11,083 nucleotides of DNA from Candidatus Methylarchaceae archaeon HK01M (lineage in GTDB: Archaea > Thermoproteota > Nitrososphaeria > Nitrososphaerales > JACAEJ01), in contig JAKLZD010000125.1 of assembly GCA_024256245.1 (NCBI GenBank), positions 1-11,083 of the forward strand, written 5' to 3'. This document shows positions 1 through 6,555 of this stretch, in pieces. Positions within the stretch are counted from its first letter, which is position 1. Every line of letters starts with the position of its first letter. The notes below the pieces were generated by a model. The model ran no database searches, was not told where the DNA came from, and was given only the letters and a program-made list of their open reading frames with translations. The translations under genes were made by a program, and so were the position numbers.

Positions 1-579
1 GACACCTTAGAGAAGTGGTTTGGTGAACTGAGTGTGGGGTTGATTGCTGAACATGGTGTATGGATAAAAGAGAAAGAAAAGACGTGGGAGATGGTAGAGC
101 CTCTAGAAAATGATTGGAAAGACGAAATACGGTCAATTCTTGAAATGTATGTGTATAGAACTCCTGGTTCTTTCATTGAAGAAAAAGATTTCTCCCTTGT
201 CTGGCACTACCGAAAGTCTAATGTGGCGTTAGGTGTAGTAAGGGCAAGGGAGCTAACGGATGATCTTTTACACCTTACAGAAAATCTTGATCTTGGGGTT
301 TTAGAGGGGAGTAAAGTGATTGAAATCAAGAATATTGGGATAAATAAGGGCCGAGCTGCACTCCGATTAATTTCAAAGAGGAAATGGGACTTCATCTTGG
401 CTATTGGTGACGATTGGACAGATGAAGATGTTTTCGAGGTACTTCCTGAATCGGCATACTCCATTAAAGTTGGTTTCGGCCCTTCAAAGGCTAGATTTAA
501 TTTAGATTCTGTAACTGAAGTGAGATCTTTACTAAAAGAATTAGTCCAAAATAAGAGGGAGAAAGTATTAAAAGTCTAA
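1..579 (+). CDS. otsB: Trehalose-6-phosphate phosphatase domain, C-terminal part (5' end outside window)
   Basis: HAD-superfamily phosphatase domain that removes phosphate from trehalose-6-phosphate to give trehalose in the cytoplasm. The frame is open from base 1, giving 192 visible residues; the GTG at 34 is internal because the sequence before it (DTLEKWFGEL) also fits the family. Visible motifs are GLIAEHGVW near the window start, TPGSFIEEKDFSLVWHYR, the NKG lysine of HAD motif III (about residue 116) and GDDWTDED (about 136-143), the metal-binding motif IV. The nucleophile motif DxDGT lies off-window. These segments resemble the phosphatase half of bifunctional TPS-TPP proteins, so an upstream synthase domain is likely but unseen. 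Similarity to bacterial TPPs is high from memory and could reflect transfer. The stop is TAA. Confidence 0.9.
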   Translation, partial: DTLEKWFGELSVGLIAEHGVWIKEKEKTWEMVEPLENDWKDEIRSILEMYVYRTPGSFIEEKDFSLVWHYRKSNVALGVVRARELTDDLLHLTENLDLGVLEGSKVIEIKNIGINKGRAALRLISKRKWDFILAIGDDWTDEDVFEVLPESAYSIKVGFGPSKARFNLDSVTEVRSLLKELVQNKREKVLKV

Positions 580-707
580 ACGACACAGAGGCTTTTTAAA
601 TAAGATGTTGCCATTTCATATAGCCATAATCTCACATCATTTAATCTGATATATGACAACCTTTCGATGTAGTGGTGTTGAGGGCTTTCCTTCAACTTCA
701 GTTTCAT
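576..707 (-). other. Short open frame between two genes, coding status doubtful
   Basis: A minus-strand frame stays open for about 55 codons, with an ATG at 707 giving 43 residues (MKLKLKESPQHHYIERL...). It ends at TAG on 578-576, overlapping the last bases of the phosphatase gene on the other strand and lying 3' of TFB. There is no clear ribosome site and no motif I recognise. It may be chance or a remnant of a gene that once followed TFB. Confidence 0.15.
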
Positions 708-807
708 AGTCTTCAAGATTCTGGTAGATTCTCTTTCCTCATCTTACTATTGGTCGGTTGATTATATACCGCTTCTTCTTTCTTCATATGATATCTTCTG
801 AATTCAT

Positions 808-1821
808 TCATCTCTTAAATATCGATTCTAACTGTCCCTTTATTACGCCCATCCTAGAGCGTGGCTTTTTAAGTTCCCCTTTATTGCTACCATCCTTCAA
901 ATTGACGATCTTCCTTAGGCCTTTATAACGGTTTCTGATCGTGACCTCTGTTACACCAGCTGCCCTGCCAATCTCCTCCTGAGTTACATCTTTTCCGTCA
1001 AGAAGACAAGCGATATACAATGCTGCGCCCGCCAGTCCCATAGGATCCTTTCCTGCTGATACTCCAGCTCTTTTTGCTTTATCTAGAATTCTTAAGGCTT
1101 TTCTACTGGTCCTTTCGGAAATCCCCACTTTGCTAGCAATTCTTGAAACACATTTCGCAGGATCTAGGACAGGCATTTTCAGGTCAAGTTCTCTAAGGAT
1201 GAGTCTGTAACTTCTGGCAAGATCCTTCCTCTTGATCCCACTGGCCTTGGCAACATCCTTCAAGGTTCTGGGCGTACTACTCTCTCTACATGCAGCGTAG
1301 ATAGAGGCAGTGATAATGGATGAGATCGATCGGCCTTTGACAAGGTCCTTCTTCAGCGCCTTCCTGTAGATGTAGGCTGCTCTTTCTACAATGCTACTGC
1401 TCACTTTAAGCTTGTCGGCTATCCTGTTAAGTTCTGTCAAAGCCTGTAAAAGATTTCTATGTAAAGGTACTTGCATCTGGCTCCTCCTATCCCACATCCT
1501 CATCCTATTGATCCTTCTCCTTTCTGAAGGATTTAATAGTCTGCCAGAAACATCCCTCCTACCCGCCCCCAACTTTGTAGCCAAGCCTCTATCGTGAATA
1601 GCAAGAGAAGAAGGCATGCCAACCCTTGCTTTCTCCTCCCTCTCCTCCTTGGTGAAGGCCCTCCATTCTGGGCGAGTATCTACTACACTTTCCTTAATAA
1701 CATAACCGCAGTTGTTGCAGAAGAATTCACCACGTGTAAGATCCTCTAACACAGGCCCTTTTCCACATCTGGGGCATTTTTTCGGATGTTTAACAAGTAA
1801 TTTCTTATGGGAAATCATCAT
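808..1821 (-). CDS. tfb: Transcription initiation factor IIB (TFB)
   Basis: Archaeal TFB bridges TBP on the TATA/BRE promoter and RNA polymerase. The 337 residues show a zinc ribbon with C16-x2-C19 and C35-x2-C38, then the B-reader/linker (about 52-110, including WRAFTKEE and RGLATKLG). Two cyclin-like repeats follow at about 118-210 and 214-305; the second carries the helix-turn-helix (about 278-300) that reads the BRE. A basic tail of about 30 residues follows (LKKPRSRMGVIKGQ region), longer than I expect for TFBs of about 300-310 residues. Two ATG codons stand in tandem at the start (MMISHKK) and either could be used. The gene is monocistronic, with its own TATA box upstream. Archaea often carry several TFB copies; whether this is the main one cannot be told. 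Confidence 0.96.
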   Translation of the reverse strand: MMISHKKLLVKHPKKCPRCGKGPVLEDLTRGEFFCNNCGYVIKESVVDTRPEWRAFTKEEREEKARVGMPSSLAIHDRGLATKLGAGRRDVSGRLLNPSERRRINRMRMWDRRSQMQVPLHRNLLQALTELNRIADKLKVSSSIVERAAYIYRKALKKDLVKGRSISSIITASIYAACRESSTPRTLKDVAKASGIKRKDLARSYRLILRELDLKMPVLDPAKCVSRIASKVGISERTSRKALRILDKAKRAGVSAGKDPMGLAGAALYIACLLDGKDVTQEEIGRAAGVTEVTIRNRYKGLRKIVNLKDGSNKGELKKPRSRMGVIKGQLESIFKR

Positions 1822-1878
1822 AAAATGTACTAAAGGCTACTAGATAAAGATTCATTCATTATAAATTAAATCAAACGT

Positions 1879-1887
1879 ATATATAAA
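1879..1887 (-). promoter_or_regulatory. TATA box for TFB
   Basis: Minus strand reads TTTATATAT, a good archaeal TATA box, about 60 bases before the TFB start. Transcription would begin near 1855, leaving a leader of about 30 bases. A second AT-rich element (TTTATAATG, near 1857-1865) lies closer and could serve a near-leaderless start. Confidence 0.5.
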
Positions 1888-1960
1888 TCCGATCAATAGA
1901 TTATCGACATTTAATCACTTCTACGTGATATCTAGACTGGCATTCATGCTTAGTAATATC

Positions 1961-2135
1961 TTATCTAATAATACCTCGTAGCCCTAGAGAGGGCTTCGCC
2001 ATTTCAGCTATTATTTTAGCTGCTGTAGAGTTTTTCTTCTGCGCCTTCCTCCCTTTCTCTTCAGAGGTCTCCTCTTTCAGTATGAAAATGAGTTGGCCCT
2101 GCTTTGTAATTTTAGGTCCAACTTTTAAAAGACAT
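1961..2135 (-). pseudogene. Small unknown gene with a one-base frameshift
   Basis: An ATG at 2135 is preceded eight bases upstream by a perfect AAGGAG ribosome site (2144-2149), but its frame ends after seven codons. Skipping one base in the CTTTTAAAAG palindrome (about 2121-2130) joins the fifth codon to a frame that stays open to TAA at 1963-1961. This gives a 57-residue protein beginning MSFKVGPKITKQGQ and ending MAKPSLGLRGIIR, with a highly charged middle (KEETSEEKGRKAQKK). The long frame has no ATG, GTG or TTG of its own ahead of this point. Amino-acid composition looks genuinely coding, but I recognise no family. It could be a recent pseudogene, an assembly indel or, less likely, a +1 recoding event. 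Confidence 0.45.
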
Positions 2136-2143
2136 ACAAAAAA

Positions 2144-2149
2144 CTCCTT
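2144..2149 (-). promoter_or_regulatory. Shine-Dalgarno site of the broken small ORF
   Basis: Minus strand AAGGAG sits eight bases before the ATG at 2135. It is the clearest ribosome site in this gap and supports translation having once started there. Confidence 0.45.
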
Positions 2150-2292
2150 GAATAAGATATTTTTATGATAGGGATTTTTTAAGTGTTATCCCAAAGTAAT
2201 CATCGAAGCATAAGATAAAACATAACTATCTTCATCGATTTATTTTTAGAAACTATAAACAATTACATTTATTTGTCATAAGACATAATCTC

Positions 2293-2303
2293 AATAATAT
2301 ATC
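2293..2303 (+). promoter_or_regulatory. Putative TATA box for the CLC gene
   Basis: AATAATATATC is centred about 24 bases before the ATG at 2322. That predicts a leaderless transcript starting at or next to the initiation codon, consistent with no ribosome site being visible. Confidence 0.4.
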
Positions 2304-2321
2304 TTTACATAAGAATCTGTT

Positions 2322-4097
2322 ATGATGAAGTCTCTTAAACCTTTAGATAAGTTGAAAGCGAGTTACCTTAGGAAATGGGTTCCATTAAGTGTTCTAGTAG
2401 GTATCGTGGCTGGATTAGGTGCGATAATCTTTGACGAAGCAGTAACATATGCTACCGATTTTTTCTTAGGATTTGGAGCAGGTTACATACCACCTTCACC
2501 GCCCTCCCCCATAGTTATGCTTATCGAACGGCCCTATATGATACCATTGATAACCACATTAGGTGGACTATTAAGTGGAATAATCGTCTGTAAGCTTGCT
2601 CCTGAAGCAGAAGGCCATGGTACAGATGCTGCAATAGATTCCTTCCATCATAAAAAAGGTGAGATCAGAAGTAGGATTCCATTAATTAAGTTGATAGCAT
2701 CTGCGATAACCATAGGATCGGGTGGCAGTGCGGGTAAGGAAGGCCCTGCTGCCCAGATATCTGCAGGTTTTGGATCCGTTATAAGCAGATTGTTACGTCT
2801 CAATGTATATGATAGAAGGATAATAATGGCGGCAGGTATTGGAGCGGGCATAGGTGCTATATTCAAAGCTCCTTTTGGGGGTGCCCTCTTAAGTAGCGAG
2901 ATTCTATATAAAAGAGACTTTGAAGTCGAAGTACTCATACCTGCCTTTATCGCATCGATAACTGGGTATAGCATATTTGCTTCAGTTAAAGGGTGGTCTC
3001 CAATCTTTGTACATGTAACAACATATACTTTCACCCATCCATGGGAGCTTATCTTTTATGCGATTTTGGGCATAATTTGTGGTTTGATAGGAATATTATA
3101 TGTAAAGGTATTTTATAAATCGAAGAAGATTTTTAAAGAATCAAAGATTTGGAAAATCTTGAAGCCAACTTTAGGTGGGCTATTAGTTGGTTTGATCGCT
3201 ATGCCTCTGCCTCAAGTCTTAGGCACGAGTTATGGCTGGCTTCAATTGGCCATAAGTGGGGATTTTGCCCTTCTTCCCATAGAGATTATGTTTTTATTGA
3301 TTTTTGCCAAGATAATGACTACAGCACTAACTATCGGCTCAGGAGGTAGTGGAGGAGTATTCGCACCAAGCTTGGTGATTGGCGGTATGATAGGTGGAGT
3401 GACTTGGTATATCTGTCGTAATTTGTTCTATTTGTTCTTATTGCCGGCACCAAGCCCTGCGCCTTTTGTTATCGTAGGCATGATGGCCTTCTTTGGTGGA
3501 GTAGGTAAGGCACCTATAGCTGTCATCTTGATGGTCGGTGAGATGACGGGTACATACACTTTATTGGTGCCATCGATAATAGCAACAATTCTAGCCTATC
3601 GAATAACTGGAGATTTGTCGATTTATGAAAGTCAGATATCTACCAGAGCAGATTCGCCAGTGCATAGGGCAGGGTTTTCAGTATCTCTGTTACAGAAGCT
3701 GAAGGTACGGGATGCCATGAAGGAAGATGTCTTAACAGTAAAACCAGAAGAAAAAGTCGGTGATGTAGCTAAAATGATGGTGTATAGAAGGATAGGAGGT
3801 CTACCAGTGGTCAAGGAAGATAAGTTAATTGGCATTGTGACTTTAAGCGATGTACTACAAGTTCCTGAAGAAGCTCGTGAGAAGACTATGATTGATGAGA
3901 TTATGAGTAAAAAGTTGATAGTTACTTATCCAGATGAGTCCCTTTACCACGCCTTTGGAAAGATTCTAGGGTACGAGGTAGGGCGCTTACCAGTTGTAGA
4001 TAGAGCCCATCCTGAAAGGCTTTTGGGCATAATCACAAGAGGAGAAATTGTGAGAAAGCATGAGATGGAAGTGCGTTTGCTATTAGAAGGTGGTTAA
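2322..4097 (+). CDS. CLC-family chloride channel/transporter with C-terminal CBS pair
   Basis: Integral membrane chloride channel or Cl-/H+ exchanger of 591 residues. Family motifs: GHGTD (about 98-102) at the GSGIP position, GSGGSAGKEGP (132-142) with the external gating glutamate E140, GSGGSGGVFAP (339-349, the GxFxP motif), and a tyrosine at 435 (SIYES) aligning with the central anion-coordinating tyrosine. In the segment APFGGALLSSEIL (183-195), E193 is followed by I194, where exchangers such as E. coli CLC carry the internal proton glutamate. Two CBS domains (about 464-520 and 525-583) probably sense adenine nucleotides and control gating. Two ATGs stand in tandem; the first is 2322. The gene is monocistronic and probably leaderless. 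Motifs make the family certain; the channel-versus-exchanger choice is open. Confidence 0.95.
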   Translation: MMKSLKPLDKLKASYLRKWVPLSVLVGIVAGLGAIIFDEAVTYATDFFLGFGAGYIPPSPPSPIVMLIERPYMIPLITTLGGLLSGIIVCKLAPEAEGHGTDAAIDSFHHKKGEIRSRIPLIKLIASAITIGSGGSAGKEGPAAQISAGFGSVISRLLRLNVYDRRIIMAAGIGAGIGAIFKAPFGGALLSSEILYKRDFEVEVLIPAFIASITGYSIFASVKGWSPIFVHVTTYTFTHPWELIFYAILGIICGLIGILYVKVFYKSKKIFKESKIWKILKPTLGGLLVGLIAMPLPQVLGTSYGWLQLAISGDFALLPIEIMFLLIFAKIMTTALTIGSGGSGGVFAPSLVIGGMIGGVTWYICRNLFYLFLLPAPSPAPFVIVGMMAFFGGVGKAPIAVILMVGEMTGTYTLLVPSIIATILAYRITGDLSIYESQISTRADSPVHRAGFSVSLLQKLKVRDAMKEDVLTVKPEEKVGDVAKMMVYRRIGGLPVVKEDKLIGIVTLSDVLQVPEEAREKTMIDEIMSKKLIVTYPDESLYHAFGKILGYEVGRLPVVDRAHPERLLGIITRGEIVRKHEMEVRLLLEGG

Positions 4098-4170
4098 GTT
4101 AATAGAAATTTTTAGATAGTTCTCTGTTGCGATGTTTTGGCTTATCGGTTATTGTTTTAAGTATCATTAA

Positions 4171-4180
4171 TTATTTATCT
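4171..4180 (+). promoter_or_regulatory. Putative TATA box for the 106-residue gene
   Basis: TTATTTATCT lies about 36 bases before the ATG at 4211, predicting a start near 4202 and a leader under 10 bases. Confidence 0.3.
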
Positions 4181-4210
4181 TCCTTTACGAAATTATCTAT
4201 TGAGAAGTGA

Positions 4211-4531
4211 ATGCTAAAGATAGAAGACGTGGAAAAAATTGCATTGGACTTCGTGAAGGGAGAAGAGCCATTATACGAAGATGAATTCGCAACGGCGGGA
4301 GATGCAGGCATTATAGAAGAATGGGTGTCTGTTAATTCGGTGAGCACTCGAGGCCCTCATTGGGTTGTTATGGTGGAACGTGGTCATTGCAGTACGGTAT
4401 CAATAAACAATTTTGAGACAGTACCAATAAAGAGAATAATATTTTGGAGAATAGTAATTGACGAAGCCGGAAAGGTCGTCGAATACCAAAAGATACCTGC
4501 TGGTAATGGAACGCTTACATGGAAAAGGTGA
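4211..4531 (+). CDS. Uncharacterised small protein (106 residues)
   Basis: I do not recognise the family. The protein is soluble, with no signal peptide or membrane segment. The N-terminal 30 residues look helical and acidic (KIEDVEKIALDFVKG); the rest looks like beta strands (HWVVMVERG, WRIVIDEAGKVVEYQ). The strand-turn pattern with a final WxxxIDExGKVxxY resembles the C-terminal strands of PepSY/cystatin-like folds, but this is only a shape impression. A purine-rich GAGAAGTGA immediately precedes the ATG, and a TATA-like TTATTTATC lies about 36 bases upstream. The stop is TGA. It stands alone between CLC and the epimerase gene, so context gives no function. Frame length and composition support a real gene. 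Confidence 0.7.
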   Translation: MLKIEDVEKIALDFVKGEEPLYEDEFATAGDAGIIEEWVSVNSVSTRGPHWVVMVERGHCSTVSINNFETVPIKRIIFWRIVIDEAGKVVEYQKIPAGNGTLTWKR

Positions 4532-4614
4532 GGGTAATTTAATATCTCATTAGCAGGTACGTTGGCTTTGATAACACTTTCGAACCTTTCTATTTCACAT
4601 TATCCTTAATTTTA

Positions 4615-4629
4615 AATGCAAAAAGCATT
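4615..4629. repeat. Short inverted repeat, 5-bp stem with A5 loop
   Basis: AATGC and GCATT flank five adenines between the 106-residue gene and the epimerase gene. It is short and may be chance, though it could mark a transcript end. Confidence 0.2.
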
Positions 4630-4711
4630 CAAGTAAAACTTTCCGAAACTCAAAGCGAATTATCATAAATCATAATTCTAAGAAGAGAATCTCTTAAATC
4701 TCTACTAGGAA

Positions 4712-4719
4712 CTTTTAAA
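4712..4719 (+). promoter_or_regulatory. TATA box for the epimerase/decarboxylase gene
   Basis: CTTTTAAA is centred about 30 bases before the TTG start at 4746. Transcription would begin around 4741, only a few bases before the start, so translation is probably almost leaderless. Confidence 0.45.
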
Positions 4720-4745
4720 CCCTTTATGTTATAGGATTATTTGGG

Positions 4746-5762
4746 TTGGACAGAATAATCGAAGAGAATTTAAAAAGAATGTGTTTAGAGATCGATGAAG
4801 AAAGTTTTAGAAAGAAAAATATATTGGTCACAGGAGGCGCAGGTTTTATAGGGAGCTGGTTATGCGATGTTCTCTTTCAGCTTGGGGCAAATATCAGTTG
4901 TGTAGACGATCTAACTACAGGTAAGCAGAGGAATATAGAAGATCTTTTAGGAAAAAAAGGGTTCAAATTTATTCAGGAAGATGTCAGAAATTTCAAGAGT
5001 AAAGAGAAGTATCACTTTATCTTACACTCAGCCAGTAGGGAAACGCCTGAAGAATATCAAAAGTACCCGATAGAGATCCTACTCGTGAATTCACTTGGAA
5101 CACATCGTATTTTAGAAATGGCAAGAAAGATGGACTCAAGAATTCTCTACACTTCTACTAGCGAGGTTTATGGAGATGCAAAAGTAGTCCCAACACCTGA
5201 AACTTACTGGGGGAATGTCAATACTATAGGCGTTAGGTCTTGTCACGACGAAGGAAAGAGGTACAGCGAAGCTTTGGTAATGGCATACAATAAGGAATAC
5301 GGCTTGGATACTAGGATCAATAGAATATTTGATACATACGGTCCTAGACTAAGGGTGGATGGACGATATTCACGTGTAGTATCCCGTTTTATCTTACAAG
5401 CTTTGAGTGGTAAAGATATCACAGTCTATGGAGATGGCTCCCAAACAAGATCCTTCTGCTACATATCGGATACGGTTAAAGGAATCCTTTCGGCAATCAT
5501 GAAAGAAGGGGCAAGAGGTGAGGTTATCAATATTGGAGATCCTCAAGAGAGATCAATTCTAGAGTTAGCTGAAAAGATCAAAGGATTGATCAGAAGTAGT
5601 TCACGAATCGTTTTTCAAGATATATCAGAAGACGACCCAAGAAGAAGATGTCCAGACATCACGAAAGCCAAGAAGATCCTCGAATGGGAGCCAAAGATCG
5701 AGTTTGGAGAGGGGTTAAAGAAGACTATCGACTGGTTGAGGTACAATATTGTAATAAAATGA
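4746..5762 (+). CDS. UDP-glucuronate decarboxylase-like NAD-dependent epimerase/dehydratase with Tyr-to-His active site
   Basis: Extended SDR enzyme, 338 residues, closest by motif to UDP-xylose synthase (UDP-glucuronate decarboxylase). It would make or remodel nucleotide sugars for surface glycans. Evidence: NAD-binding GGAGFIG (30-36) after a short N-terminal helix, acidic D54-D55 at the cofactor ribose, TSTSEVYGD (136-144) with T138/S139/E140, SYWGNVN-like ETYWGNVN (152-159), NTYGP-like DTYGP (196-200) and YGDGSQTRSFCYI (228-240), a UXS signature. In the YxxxK motif the tyrosine is H167 (CHDEGK; CAC at 5244-5246) while K171 remains. Spacing from E140 to H167 (27) equals that in UXS1. The start is TTG; an in-frame TAA at 4716-4718 and no earlier start codon support it. 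The alternative ATG is residue 12. Confidence 0.88.
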   Translation: MDRIIEENLKRMCLEIDEESFRKKNILVTGGAGFIGSWLCDVLFQLGANISCVDDLTTGKQRNIEDLLGKKGFKFIQEDVRNFKSKEKYHFILHSASRETPEEYQKYPIEILLVNSLGTHRILEMARKMDSRILYTSTSEVYGDAKVVPTPETYWGNVNTIGVRSCHDEGKRYSEALVMAYNKEYGLDTRINRIFDTYGPRLRVDGRYSRVVSRFILQALSGKDITVYGDGSQTRSFCYISDTVKGILSAIMKEGARGEVINIGDPQERSILELAEKIKGLIRSSSRIVFQDISEDDPRRRCPDITKAKKILEWEPKIEFGEGLKKTIDWLRYNIVIK

Positions 5763-5870
5763 CTATGATTATAGAAAGATTGAAGTTCTTGTAGTGTTCT
5801 TTAGAAGTAGTTAGTTATTATTTCATTTAATTTGAATATAAACGCCTATAACATGACCATTCTTAGTTTA

Positions 5871-5887
5871 GTACCAAGAAATGGTAC
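5871..5887. repeat. Inverted repeat between convergent genes
   Basis: GTACCA and TGGTAC form a perfect 6-bp stem around the loop AGAAA. It lies in the 184-base gap where the epimerase (rightward) and the PIN gene (leftward) converge. It may be part of a termination or mRNA 3' structure, or an operator-like palindrome. No U-tract follows it directly, so classical termination is not shown. Confidence 0.3.
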
Positions 5888-5946
5888 CGTAATATAATCC
5901 TCATCCTTCGACCTATTGGGGCGGGTTGATTGTTAAGCTCCTCACC

Positions 5947-6549
5947 TTATTTTTGTAATGTTCCAGCATTTCGAACATTCACTCCCAATTCTCTGTAAAT
6001 TTCATCGGAGAACACGATGAAATCATGGTCAAAGGTCAATAATTCAATTGACCCCTCAGAAACTAGATCGACTGCATAGGCAAGAATTACTATGTCTCCC
6101 CCTTTTGGGGGCCCATTACTTATATCTAGTTTCTTGAACCCTGACCAGATTAATAATTTATCACATAATGCCGGGTCATTCCATATCTTACTGTATATTT
6201 TGGTCACTTTTTTTAACGATTTATTTGATGGGTCTATGATTTTGTAGTCAGATTTTAAAAGCCTAATATATCTACCTAGCGCCTCATGGACTAATCTTTC
6301 ACGCTTTATTTGGAAAGGGACTCTCGCTTTATCACTAATCTTAACCATCAGGGTCCACAATTTATTTCCAAATTCTTCATTTACCTCTCTAGGTATCGCT
6401 ATTGTAACGCTTCTCTCTAAGGCAGAGTCTATATACCAGCTAACATTGATTGAATGTGGAAGTTTAAGCTGAATAATTTTAGTATCATATTTAAGCGAAA
6501 AATTTATTGAATATTCCAGACAAACGTTTGTATCTGGAACTATGAAATT
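5947..6549 (-). CDS. PIN-domain nuclease, in the -1 frame of the YwgA-like gene, no own start codon
   Basis: PIN domains are metal-dependent RNases, commonly the toxins of VapBC-type systems. Reading from AAT at 6549 gives 200 residues starting NFIVPDTNVCLEY. The first acidic site is in PDTN, the second in PREVNEEF (about 53-60), and the last two are in GDIVILAYA and TFDHDF, so the four-acid site appears complete. The open frame reaches back to a TGA inside the upstream gene with no ATG, GTG or TTG. The first TTG (6360) would delete the first 63 residues, including the first acidic residues, so it is not credible as the functional start. The frame joins the YwgA-like gene at an A8 run (6548-6555) by a -1 shift. 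The product is therefore probably made as a fusion; a lost base or decay is the alternative. Confidence 0.75.
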   Translation of the reverse strand, partial: NFIVPDTNVCLEYSINFSLKYDTKIIQLKLPHSINVSWYIDSALERSVTIAIPREVNEEFGNKLWTLMVKISDKARVPFQIKRERLVHEALGRYIRLLKSDYKIIDPSNKSLKKVTKIYSKIWNDPALCDKLLIWSGFKKLDISNGPPKGGDIVILAYAVDLVSEGSIELLTFDHDFIVFSDEIYRELGVNVRNAGTLQK

Positions 6550-6555
6550 TTTTTT
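6514..6555 (-). promoter_or_regulatory. Candidate programmed -1 frameshift signal (slippery A8 plus stem-loop)
   Basis: On the minus strand the YwgA-like gene ends CTA AAA AAA ATT TCA TAG, placing the heptamer A AAA AAA (6555-6549) in the phase needed for tandem -1 slippage. Nine bases (ATTTCATAG), including the zero-frame stop, separate it from a stem: TTCCAG (6539-6534) pairs with CTGGAA (6519-6514), a two-base bulge AT follows, then ACAA pairs with TTGT around an ACGT loop (6527-6524). After slippage the codons read AAA AAA AAT TTC ATA GTT, straight into the PIN domain. A8 would also permit polymerase slippage. An archaeal precedent for -1 frameshifting on A-rich heptamers is the Sulfolobus alpha-fucosidase gene. 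Confidence 0.6.

Larger units (their letters stand above)
1822..2321. other. 500-base intergenic region between divergent genes
   Basis: The region is AT-rich and separates TFB (leftward) from the CLC gene (rightward). It contains the TFB promoter, a broken small minus-strand ORF (1961-2135) and AT-rich CLC promoter sequence. I see no tRNA, repeat array or other gene. Confidence 0.7.

Noticed and set aside
1391..1597. Long plus-strand frame inside TFB
   Set aside because: Antisense shadow of a well-supported gene; the low-complexity leucine/serine translation is typical of that.
2648..3034. 128-residue minus-strand frame within the CLC gene
   Set aside because: Antisense shadow of the conserved CLC membrane core.
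5947..6360. PIN gene beginning at the TTG at 6360 (137 residues)
   Set aside because: It would remove 63 residues including the PDTN and PREVNEEF acidic motifs; the upstream frame is open and clearly PIN-like.
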